NCBI GenBank assembly: GCA_914767715.1
Contig: OU612066.1
Span: 19,070,283 to 19,134,282 of the forward strand
Reading direction: 5' to 3'
Origin: Membranipora membranacea
Taxonomy: Eukaryota; Bryozoa; Gymnolaemata; Cheilostomatida; Membraniporidae
DNA length: 64,000 bases
The notes beneath the pieces are model-generated. The model was not told where the DNA came from. It saw only the letters and a program-made list of their open reading frames with translations, and did no database searches. The translations under genes and the position numbers were made by a program. Positions 36,601 to 47,600 of this stretch are shown here, one piece after another (the stretch's first letter is position 1; the number at the start of each line of letters is the position of its first letter).

Positions 36601-37620
36601 ACACTTATTCTGACTCAGTTTCTCGCTGCGAGTCTTTTGCCGCAAATATCGGGACAATCGGACCAAAATTGGCGAAGTTATAGCGAAAAAAGTCGTAAAA
36701 TCGCGCGAAAGTGTTTATCTCACTGAGTTGAGCATCTTGGTGAAAAAAATGCGCATTTTGAAAAAACTTTCAAATTTCAAATTGAAACACTTATTCTGAC
36801 TCAGTTTCTCGCTGCGAGTCTTTTGCCGCAAATATCGGGACGATCGGACCGAAATTGGCGAAGTTATAGCGAAAAAAGTCGTAAAATCGCGCGAAAGTGT
36901 TTATCTCACTGAGTTGAGCATCTTGGTGAAAAAAATGCGCATTTTGAAAAAAACTTTCAAATTTCAAATTGAAACACTTATTCTGACTCAGTTTCTCGCT
37001 GCGAGTCTTTTGCCGCAAATATCGGGACGATCGGATCAAAATTGGCGAAGTTATAGCGAAAAAAGTCGTAAAATCGCGCGAAAGTGTTTATCTCACTGAG
37101 TTGAGCATCTTGGTGAAAAAAATGCGCATTTTGAAAAAATTTTCAAATTTCAAATTGAAACACTTATTCTGACTCAGTTTCTCGCTGCGAGTCTTTTGCC
37201 GCAAATATCGGGACGATCGGACCAAAATTGGCGAAGTTATAGCGAAAAAAGTCGTAAAATCGCGCGAAAGTGTTTATCTCACTGAGTTGAGCATCTTGGT
37301 GAAAAAAATGCGCATTTTGAAAAAACTTTCAAATTTCAAATTGAAACACTTATTCTGACTCAGTTTCTCGCTGCGAGTCTTTTGCCGTAAATATCGGGAC
37401 GATCGGACCAAAATTGGCGAAGTTATAGCGAAAAAAGTCGTAAAATCGCGCGAAAGTGTTTATCTCACTGAGTTGAGCATCTTGGTGAAAAAAATGCGCA
37501 TTTTGAAAAAACTTTCAAATTTCAAATTGAAACACTTATTCTGACTCAGTTTCTCGCTGCGAGTCTTTTGCCGCAAATATCGGGACGATCGGACCAAAAT
37601 TGGCGAAGTTATAGCGAAAA
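33620..37620 (+). repeat. About 2048-bp (11-monomer) tandem duplication
   Basis: Markers recur at about 2048 bp: ACCAACATT (33686 and 35734), GCGCAGTTTG (33777 and 35825), ACCAACATTGGCAAAG (34066 and 36110), GGGACAATCGG (34606 and 36656), ACCGAAATTGG (34800 and 36849), GGATCAAAATT (34985 and 37035), AAAAAATTTTC (35088 and 37135) and GCCGTAAATATC (35337 and 37386). Several of these private changes also occur around 29.7-30.3 kb, which suggests a shared source block. Confidence 0.88.
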
Positions 37621-38189
37621 AAGTCGTAAAAATCGCGCGAAAGTGTTTATCTCACTGAGTTGAGCATCTTGGTGAAAAAAATGCGCATTTTGAAAAAACT
37701 TTCAAATTTCAAATTGAAACACTTATTCTGACTCAGTTTCTCGCTGCGAGTCTTTTGCCGCAAATATCGGGACGATCGGACCAAAATTGGCGAAGTTATA
37801 GCGAAAAAAGTCGTAAAATCGCGCGAAAGTGTTTATCTCACTGAGTTGAGCATCTTGGTGAAAAAAATGCGCATTTTGAAAAAACATTGAAACACTTATT
37901 CTGACTCAGTTTCTCGCTGCGAGTCTTTTGCCGCAAATATCGGGACGATCGGATCAAAATTGGCGAAGTTATAGCGAAAAAAGTCGTAAAATCGCGCGAA
38001 AGTGTTTATCTCACTGAGTTGAGCATCTTGGTGAAAAAAATGCGCATTTTGAAAAAACTTTCAAATTTCAAATTGAAACACTTATTCTGACTCAGTTTCT
38101 CGCTGCGAGTCTTTTGCCGCAAATATCGGGACGATCGGACCGAAATTGGCGAAGTTATAGCGAAAAAAGTCGTAAAATCGCGCGAAAGT

Positions 38190-38933
38190 GTTTATCTCAC
38201 TGAGTTGAGCATCTTGGTGAAAAAAATGCGCATTTTGAAAAAACATTCAAATTTCAAATTGAAACACTTATTCTGACTCAGTTTCTCGCTGCGAGTCTTT
38301 TGCCGCAAAAATCGGGACGATCGGACCAAAGTTGGCGAAGTTATAGCGAAAAAAGTCGTATAATCGCGCGAAAGTGTTTATCTCACTGAGTTGACCATCT
38401 TGGTGAAAAAAATGCGCATTTTGAAAAAACTTTCAAATTTCAAATTGAAACACTTATTCTGACTCAGTTTCTCGCTGCGAGTCTTTTGCCGCAAATATCG
38501 GGACGATCGGACCAAAATTGGCGAACTTATAGCGAAAAAAGTCGTAAAATCGCGCGAAAGTGTTTATCTCACTGAGTTGAGCATCTTGGTGAAAAAAATG
38601 CGCATTTTGAAAAAACATTCAAATTTCAAATTGAAACACTTATTCTGACTCAGTTTCTCGCTGCGAGTCTTTTGCCGCAAAAATCGGGACAATCGGACCA
38701 AAGTTGGCGAAGTTATAGCGAAAAAAGTCGTATAATCGCGCGAAAGTGTTTATCTCACTGAGTTGACCATCTTGGTGAAAAAAAATGCGCATTTTGAAAA
38801 AACTTTCAAATTTCAAATTGAAACACTTATTCTGACTCAGTTTCTCGCTGCGAGTCTTTTGCCGCAAATATCGGGACGATCAGACCAAAATTGGCGAAGT
38901 TATAGCGAAAAAAGTCGTAAAATCGCGTGAAAG
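38190..38933 (+). repeat. 372-bp dimer, tandemly duplicated
   Basis: Two dimers 372 bp apart share AAAAAACATTC (38244 and 38616), GCAAAAATCGGGAC (38306 and 38678), ACCAAAGTTGG, GTCGTATAATCG (38356 and 38728) and GTTGACCATC (38392 and 38764). Differences include GACAATCGG in the second copy only. Confidence 0.9.
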
Positions 38934-40629
38934 TGTTTATCTCACTGAGTTGAGCATCTTGGTGAAAAAAATGCGCATTTTGAAAAAACTTTCAAATTTC
39001 AAATTGAAACACTTATTCTGACTCAGTTTCTCGCTGCGAGTCTTTTGCCGCAAATATCGGGACGATCGGACCAAAATTGGCGAAGTTATAGCGAAAAAAG
39101 TCGTAAAATCGCGCGAAAGTGTTTATCTCACTGAGTTGAGCATCTTGGTGAAAAAAATGCGCATTTTGAGAAAACTTTCAAATTTCAAATTGAAACACTT
39201 ATTCTGACTCAGTTTCTCGCTGCGAGTCTTTTGCCGCAAATATCGGGACGATCGGACTAAAATTGGCGAAGTTATAGCGAAAAAAGTCGTAAAATCGCGC
39301 GAAAGTGTTTATCTCACTGAGTTGAGCATCTTGGTGAAAAAAATGCGCATTTTGAGAAAACTTTCAAATTTCAAATTGAAACACTTATTCTGACTCAGTT
39401 TCTCGCTGCGAGTCTTTTGCCGCAAATATCGGGACGATCGGACCAAAATTGGCGAAGTTATAGCGAAAAAAGTCGTAAAATCGCGCGAAAGTGTTTATCT
39501 CACTGAGTTGAGCATCTTGGTGAAAAAAATGCGCATTTTGAAAAAACTTTCAAATTTCAATTTGAAACACTTATTCTGACTCAGTTTCTCGCTGCGAGGC
39601 TTTTGCCGCAAATATCGGGACGATCGGACCAAAATTGGCGAAGTTATAGCGAAAAAAGTCGTAAAATCGCGCGAAAGTGTTTATCTCACTGAGTTGAGCA
39701 TCTTGGTGAAAAAAATGCGCATTTTGAAAAAACTTTCAAATTTCAAATTGAAACACTTATTCTGACTCAGTTTTTCGCTGCGAGTCTTTTGGCGCAAATA
39801 TCGGGACGATCGGACCAAAATTGGCGAAGTTATAGCGAAAAAAGTCGTAAAATCGCGCGAAAGTGTTTATCTCACTGAGTTGAGCATCTTGGTGAAAAAA
39901 ATGCGCATTTTGAAAAAACTTTCAAATTTCAAACTGAAACACTTATTCAGACTCAGCTTTTCGCTGCGAGTCTTTTGCCGCAAATATCGGGACGATCGGA
40001 CCAAAATTGGCGAAGTTATAGCGAAAAAAGTCGTAAAATCGCGCGAAAGTGTTTATCTCACTGAGTTGAGCATCTTGGTGAAAAAAAAATGCTCATTTTA
40101 AAAAAACTTTCAAATTTCAAATTGAAACACTTATTCTGACTCAGTTTCTCGCTGCGAGTCTTTTGCCGCAAATATCGGGACGATCGGACCAAAATTGGCG
40201 AAGTTATAGCGAAAAAAGTCGTAAAAAACGCGCGAAAGTGTTTATCTCACTGAGTTGAGCATCTTGGTGAAAAAAATGCGCATTTTGAAAAAACTTTCAA
40301 ATTTCAAATTGAAACACTTATTCTGACTCAGTTTCTCGCTGCGAGTCTTTTGCCGCAAATATCGGGACGATCGGACCAACATTGGCGAAGTTATAGCGAA
40401 AAAAGTCGTAAAAACGCGCGAAAGTGTTTATCTCACTGAGTTGAGCATCTTGGTGAAAAAAATGCGCAGTTTGAAAAAACTTTCAAATTTCAAATTGAAA
40501 CACTTATTCTGACTCAGTTTCTCGCTGCGAGTCTTTTGCCGCAAATATCGGGACGATCGGACCAAAATTGGCGAAGTTATAGCGAAAAAAGTCGTAAAAA
40601 CGCGCGAAAGTGTTTATCTCACTGAGTTG

Positions 40630-43100
40630 AGCATCTTGGTGAAAAAAATGCGCATTTTGAAAAAACTTTCAAATTTCAAATTGAAACACTTATTCTGACT
40701 CAGTTTCTCGCTGCGAGGCTTTTGCCGCAAATATCGGGACGATCGGACCAACATTGGCGAAGTTATAGCGAAAAAAGTCGTAAAAACGCGCGAAAGTGTT
40801 TATCTCACTGAGTTGAGCATCTTGGTGAAAAAAATGCGCATTTTGAAAAAACTTTCAAATTTCAAATTGAAACACTTATTCTGACTCAGTTTCTCGCTGC
40901 GAGTCTTTTGCCGCAAATATCGGGACGATCGGACCAAAATTGGCGAAGTTATAGCGAAAAAAGTCGTAAAATCGCGCGAAAGTGTTTATCTCACTGAGTT
41001 GACCATCTTGGTGAAAAAAATGCGCATTTTGAAAAAACTTTCAAATTTCAAATTGAAACAACTATTCTGACTCGGTTTCTCGCTGCGAGTCTTTTGCCGC
41101 AAATATCGGGACGATCGGACCAAAATTGGCGAAGTTATAGCGAAAAAAGTCGTAAAATCGCGTGAAAGTGTTTATCTCACTGAGTTCAGCATCTTGGTGA
41201 AAAAAATGCGCATTTTGAAAAAACTTTCAAATTTCAAATTGAAACACTTATTCTGACTCAGTTTCTCGCTGCGAGTCTTTTTGCCGCAAATATCGGGACG
41301 ATCGGACCAAAATTGGCGAAGTTATAGCGAAAAAAGTCGTAAAATCGCGCGAAAGTGTTTATCTCACTGAGTTGAGCATCTTGGTGAAAAAAAATGCGCA
41401 TTTTGAAAAAACTTTCAAATTTCAAATTGAAACACTTATTCTGACTCAGTTTCTCGCTGCGAGTCTTTTGCCGGAAATATCGGGACGATCGGACTAAAAT
41501 TGGCGAAGTTATAGCGAAAAAAGTCGTAAAATCCGCGCGAAAGTGTTTATCACACTGAGTTGAGCATCTTGGTGAAAAAAATGCGCATTTTGAAAAAACT
41601 TTCAAATTTCAAATTGAAACACTTATTCTGACTCAGTTTCTCGCTGCGAGTCTTATGCCGCAAATATCGGGACGATCGGACCCAAAATTGGCGAAGTTAT
41701 AGCGAAAAAAGTCGTAAAATCGCGCGAAAGTGTTTATCTCACTGAGTTGAGCATCTTGGTGAAAAAAATGCGCATTTTGAAAAAACTTTCAAATTTCAAA
41801 TTGAAACACTTATTCTGACTCAGTTTCTCGCTGCGAGTCTTTTGCCGCAAATATCGGGACGATCGGACCAAAATTGGCGAAGTTATAGCGAAAAAAAGTC
41901 GTAAAATCGCGCGAAAGTGTTTATCTCACTGAGTTGAGCATCTTGGTGAAAAAAATGCGCATTTTGAAAAAACTTTCAAATTTCAAATTGAAACACTTAT
42001 TCTGACTCAGTTTCTCGCTGCGGAGTCTTTTGCCGCAAATATCGGGACGATCAGACCAAAATTGGCGAAGTTATAGCGAAAGAAGTCGTAAAATCGCGCG
42101 AAAGTGTTTATCTCACTGAGTTGAGCATCTTGGTGAAAAAAATGCGCATTTTGAAAAAACTTTCAAATCTCAAATTGAAACACTTATTCTGACTCAGTTT
42201 CTCGCTGCGAGTCTTTTGCCGCAAATATCGGGACGATCGGACCAACATTGGCGAAGTTATAGCGAAAAAAGTCGTAAAAACGCGCGAAAGTGTTTATCTC
42301 ACTGAGTTGAGCATCTTGGTGAAAAAAATGCGCATTTTGAAAAAACTTTCAAATTTCAAATTGAAACACTTATTCTGACTCAGTTTCTCGCTGCGAGTCT
42401 TTTGCCGCAAATATCGGGACGATCGGACCAAAATTGGCGAAGTTATAGCGAAAAAAGTCGTAAAAACGCGCGAAAGTGTTTATCTCACTGAGTTGAGCAT
42501 CTTGGTGAAAAAAATGCGCATTTTGAAAAAACTTTCAAATTTCAAATTGAAACACTTATTCTGACTCAGTTTCTCGCTGCGAGTCTTTTGCCGCAAATAT
42601 CGGGACGATCGGACAAACATTGGCGAAGTTATAGCGAAAAAAGTCGTAAAAACGCGCGAAAGTGTTTATCTCACTGAGTTGAGCATCTTGGTGAAAAAAA
42701 TGCGCATTTTGAAAAAACTTTCAAATTTCAAATTGAAACACTTATTCTGACTCAGTTTCTCGCTGCGAGTCTTTTGCCGCAAATATCGGGACGATCGGAC
42801 CAAAATTGGCGAAGTTATAGCGAAAAAAGTCGTAAAATCGCGCGAAAGTGTTTATCTCACTGAGTTGACCATCTTGGTGAAAAAAATGCGCATTTTGAAA
42901 AAACTTTCAAATTTCAAATTGAAACAATTATTCTGACTCGGTTTCTCGCTGCGAGTCTTTTGCCGCAAATATCGGGACGATCGGACCAAAATTGGCGAAG
43001 TTATAGCGAGAAAAGTCGTAAAATCGCGTGAAAGTGTTTATCTCACTGAGTTCAGCATCTTGGTGAAAAAAAATGCGCATTTTGAAAAAACTTTTCAAAT
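40630..43100 (+). repeat. Higher-order cassette, copy 5
   Basis: Markers: GTTGACC (40999), GTTCAGC (41186), CCGGAAATATC with ACTAAAATT (41472), TTATCACACTG (41548), CAGACC with GAAAGAAGTC (42052), ACCAACATT, GACAAACATT (42613, shared with copy 4 at 32381), GTTGACC (42864), GAGAAAAGTC (43008) and GTTCAGC (43051). The shared GACAAACATT variant makes copies 4 and 5 closest relatives. Many single-base insertions in this stretch (41281, 41394, 41534, 41681, 41895, 42022) look like consensus errors. Confidence 0.88.
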
Positions 43101-44118
43101 TTCAAATTGAAACACTTATTCTGACTCAGTTTCTCGCTGCGAGTCTTTTGCCGCAAATATCGGGACGATCGGACCCAAAATTGGCGAAGTTATAGCGAAA
43201 AAAGTCGTAAAATCGCGCGAAAGTGTTTATCTCACTGAGTTGAGCATCTTGGTGAAAAAAATGCGCATTTTGAAAAAACTTTCAAATTTCAAATTGAAAC
43301 ACTTATTCTGACTCAGTTTTTTCGCTGCGAGTCTTTTGGCGCAAATATCGGGACGATCGGACCAAAATTGGCGAAGTTATAGCGAAAAAAGTCGTAAAAT
43401 CGCGCGAAAGTGTTTATCTCACTGAGTTGAGCATCTTGGTGAAAAAAAAATGCTCATTTTAAAAAAACTTTCAAATTTCAAATTGAAACACTTATTCTGA
43501 CTCAGTTTCTCGCTGCGAGTCTTTTGCCGCAAATATCGGGACGATCGGACCAAAATTGGCGAAGTTATAGCGAAAAAAGTCGTAAAAACGCGCGAAAGTG
43601 TTTATCTCACTGAGTTGAGCATCTTGGTGAAAAAAAATGCGCATTTTGAAAAAACTTTCAAATTTCAAATTGAAACACTTATTCTGACTCAGTTTCTCGC
43701 TGCGAGTCTTTTGCCGCAAATATCGGGACGATCGGACCAACATTGGCGAAGTTATAGCGAAAAAAGTCGTAAAAACGCGCGAAAGTGTTTATCTCACTGA
43801 GTTGAGCATCTTGGTGAAAAAAATGCGCAGTTTGAAAAAACTTTCAAATTTCAAATTGAAACACTTATTCTGACTCAGTTTCTCGCTGCGAGTCTTTTGC
43901 CGCAAATATCGGGACGATCGGGACCAAAATTGGCGAAGTTATAGCGAAAAAAAGTCGTAAAAAACGCGCGAAAGTGTTTATCTCACTGAGTTGAGCATCT
44001 TGGTGAAAAAAATGCGCATTTTGAAAAAACTTTCAAATTTCAAATTGAAACACTTATTCTGACTCAGTTTCTCGCTGCGAGTCTTTTGCCGCAAATATCG
44101 GGACGATCAGACCAAAAT

Positions 44119-44618
44119 NNNNNNNNNNNNNNNNNNNNNNNNNNNNNNNNNNNNNNNNNNNNNNNNNNNNNNNNNNNNNNNNNNNNNNNNNNNNNNNNNN
44201 NNNNNNNNNNNNNNNNNNNNNNNNNNNNNNNNNNNNNNNNNNNNNNNNNNNNNNNNNNNNNNNNNNNNNNNNNNNNNNNNNNNNNNNNNNNNNNNNNNNN
44301 NNNNNNNNNNNNNNNNNNNNNNNNNNNNNNNNNNNNNNNNNNNNNNNNNNNNNNNNNNNNNNNNNNNNNNNNNNNNNNNNNNNNNNNNNNNNNNNNNNNN
44401 NNNNNNNNNNNNNNNNNNNNNNNNNNNNNNNNNNNNNNNNNNNNNNNNNNNNNNNNNNNNNNNNNNNNNNNNNNNNNNNNNNNNNNNNNNNNNNNNNNNN
44501 NNNNNNNNNNNNNNNNNNNNNNNNNNNNNNNNNNNNNNNNNNNNNNNNNNNNNNNNNNNNNNNNNNNNNNNNNNNNNNNNNNNNNNNNNNNNNNNNNNNN
44601 NNNNNNNNNNNNNNNNNN
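44119..44618. other. Assembly gap of exactly 500 N
   Basis: 500 consecutive N inside the satellite. The round number suggests a placeholder of arbitrary size. The monomer families on its two sides differ, so an unknown amount of array, including the family boundary, is missing here. Confidence 0.99.
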
Positions 44619-47600
44619 GACTCAGTTTCTTGCTGCGAGTCTTTTGCCGCAAATATCGGGACGATCGGACCAAAATTGGCGAAGTTATAGCGAAAAAAGT
44701 CGTAAAATCGCGCGAAAGTGTTTTATCTCACTGAGTTGAGCATCTTGGTGAAAAAAATGCGCATTTTGAAAAAACTTTCAAATTTCAAATTGAAACACTT
44801 ATTCTGACTCAGTTTCTCGCTGCGAGTCTTTTGCCGCAAATATCGGGACGATCGGACCAAAATTGGCGAAGTTTATAGCGAAAAAAGTCGTAAAATCGCG
44901 CGAAAGTGTTTATCTCACTGAGTTGAGCATCTTGGTGAAAAAAATGCGCATTTTGAAAAAACTTTCAAGTTTCAAATTGAAACACTTATTCTGACTCAGT
45001 TTCTTGCTGCGAGTCTTTTGCCGCAAATATCGGGACGATCGGACCAAAATTGGCGAAGTTATAGCGAAAAAAGTCGTAAAATCGCGCGAAAGTGTTTATC
45101 TCACTGAGTTGAGCATCTTGGTGAAAAAAATGCGCATTTTGAAAAAACTTTCAAATTTCAAATTGAAACACTTATTCTGACTCAGTTTCTCGCTGCGAGT
45201 CTTTTGCCGCAAATATCGGGACGATCGGACCAAAATTGGCGAAGTTATAGCGAAAAAAGTCGTAAAATCGCGCGAAAGTGTTTATCTCACTGAGTTGAGC
45301 ATCTTGGTGAAAAAAATGCGCATTTTGAAAAAACTTTCAAATTTCAAATTGAAACACTTATTCTGACTCAGTTTCTTGCTGCGAGTCTTTTGCCGCAAAT
45401 ATCGGGACGATCGGACCAAAATTGGCGAAGTTATAGCGAAAAAAGTCGTAAAATCGCGCGAAAGTGTTTATCTCACTGAGTTGAGCATCTTGGTGAAAAA
45501 AAATGCGCATTTTGAAAAAACTTTCAAATTTCAAATTGAAACACTTATTCTGACTCAGTTTCTCGCTGCGAGTCTTTTGCCGCAAATATCGGGACGATCG
45601 GACCAAAATTGGCGAAGTTATAGCGAAAAAAGTCGTAAAATCGCGCGAAAGTGTTTATCTCACTGAGTTGAGCATCTTGGTGAAAAAAATGCGCATTTCG
45701 AAAAAAACTTTCAAATTTCAAATTGAAACACTTATTCTGACTCAGTTTCTCGCTGCGAGTCTTTTGCCGCAAATATCGGGACGATCGGACCAAAATTGGC
45801 GAAGTTATAGCGAAAAAAGTCGTAAAAATCGCGCGAAAGTGTTTTATCTCACTGAGTTGAGCATCTTGGTGAAAAAAATGCGCATTTTGAAAAAACTTTC
45901 AAGTTTCAAATTGAAACACTTATTCTGACTCAGTTTCTTGCTGCGAGTCTTTTGCCGCAAATATCGGGACGATCGGACCAAAATTGGCGAAGTTATAGCG
46001 AAAAAAGTCGTAAAATCGCGCGAAAGTGTTTATCTCACTGAGTTGAGCATCTTGGTGAAAAAAATGCGCATTTTGAAAAAACTTTCAAATTTCAAATTGA
46101 AACACTTATTCTGACTCAGTTTCTCGCTGCGAGTCTTTTGCCGCAAATATCGGGACGATCGGACCAAAATTGGCGAAGTTATAGCGAAAAAAGTCGTAAA
46201 ATCGCGCGAAAGTGTTTATCTCACTGAGTTGAGCATCTTGGTGAAAAAAAATGCGCATTTGAAAAAACTTTCAAATTTCAAATTGAAACACTTATTCTGA
46301 CTCAGTTTCTTGCTGCGAGTCTTTTGCCGCAAATATCGGGACGATCGGACCAAAATTGGCGAAGTTATAGCGAAAAAAGTCGTAAAATCGCGCGAAAGTG
46401 TTTATCTCACTGAGTTGAGCATCTTGGTGAAAAAAATTCCGAATTTTGAAAAAACTTTCAAATTTCAATTGAAACACTTATTCTGACTCAGTTTCTCGCT
46501 GCGAGTCTTTTGCCGCAAATATCGGGACGATCGGACCAAAATTGGCGAAGTTATAGCGAAAAAAGTCGTAAAATCGCGCGAAAGTGTTTATCTCACTGAG
46601 TTGAGCATCTTGGTGAAAAAAGATGCGCATTTTGAAAAAACTTTCAAATTTCAAATTGAAACACTTATTCTGACTCAGTTTCTTGCTGCGAGTCTTTTGC
46701 CGCAAATATCGGGACGATCGGACCAAAATTGGCGAAGTTATAGCGAAAAAAGTCGTAAAATCGCGCGAAAGTGTTTATCTCACTGAGTTGAGCATCTTGG
46801 TGAAAAAAATGCGCATTTTGAAAAAACTTTCAAATTTCAAATTGAAACACTTATTCTGACTCAGTTTCTCGCTGCGAGTCTTTTGCCGCAAATATCGGGA
46901 CGATCGGACCAAAATTGGCGAAGTTATAGCGAAAAAAGTCGTAAAATCGCGCGAAAGTGTTTATCTCACTGAGTTGAGCATCTTGGTGAAAAAAATGCGC
47001 ATTTTGAAAAACTTTCAAGTTTCAAATTGAAACACTTATTCTGACTCAGTTTCTTTGCTGCGAGTCTTTTGCCGCAAATATCGGGACGATCGGACCAAAA
47101 TTGGCGAAGTATATAGCGAAAAAAGTCGTAAAATCGCGCGAAAGTGTTTATCTCACTGAGTTGAGCATCTTGGTGAAAAAAATGCGCATTTTGAAAAAAC
47201 TTTCAAATTTCAAATTGAAACACTTATTCTGACTCAGTTTCTCGCTGCGAGTCTTTTGCCGCAAATATCGGGACGATCGGACCAAAATTGGCGAAGTTAT
47301 AGCGAAAAAAGTCGTAAAAATCGCGCGAAAGTGTTTATCTCACTGAGTTGAGCATCTTGGTGAAAAAAATGCGCATTTTGAAAAAACTTTCAAATTTCAA
47401 ATTGAAACACTTATTCTGACTCAGTTTCTTGCTGCGAGTCTTTTGCCGCAAATATCGGGACGATCGGACCAAAATTGGCGAAGTTATAGCGAAAAAAGTC
47501 GTAAAATCGCGCGAAAGTGTTTATCTCACTGAGTTGAGCATCTTGGTGAAAAAAATGCGCATTTTGAAAAAACTTTCAAATTTCAAATTGAAACACTTAT

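Larger units (their letters stand above)
9912..44118 (+). repeat. Main 186-bp satellite array with multi-kilobase higher-order units, about 184 monomers
   Basis: Continuous head-to-tail monomers, all on the + strand. The consensus runs CTCACTGAGTTGAGCATC, GAAAAAAATGCGCATTTTG, TTTCAAATTTCAAATTGAAA, CACTTATTCTGACTCAG, TTTCTCGCTGCGAGTC, GCCGCAAATATCGGGACG, ATCGGACCAAAATTGGCG, AAGTTATAGCG and GTAAAATCGCGCGAAAGTG, then TTTAT. Dated sub-variants (GGCGCAAATA, AAATGCTCATTTT, GTTGACCATC, GTTCAGCATC, CCGGAAATATC with ACTAAAATT, CAGACCAAAATT with GAAAGAAGTC, ACCAACATT, GCGCAGTTTG) recur in a fixed order, which shows that blocks of many monomers were amplified together. The variant GGCGCAAATA recurs at intervals of about 24, 9, 10, 9, 23, 40, 36 and 19 monomers. 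The array stops at the N gap, not at a biological end. Confidence 0.98.

Noticed and set aside
9912-44118. CRISPR array
   Set aside because: The repeats are contiguous 186-bp monomers without unique spacers, in an evidently eukaryotic context.
44086-44739. 217-codon open frame across the N run
   Set aside because: It exists only because N codons are read through; the real sequence is unknown.
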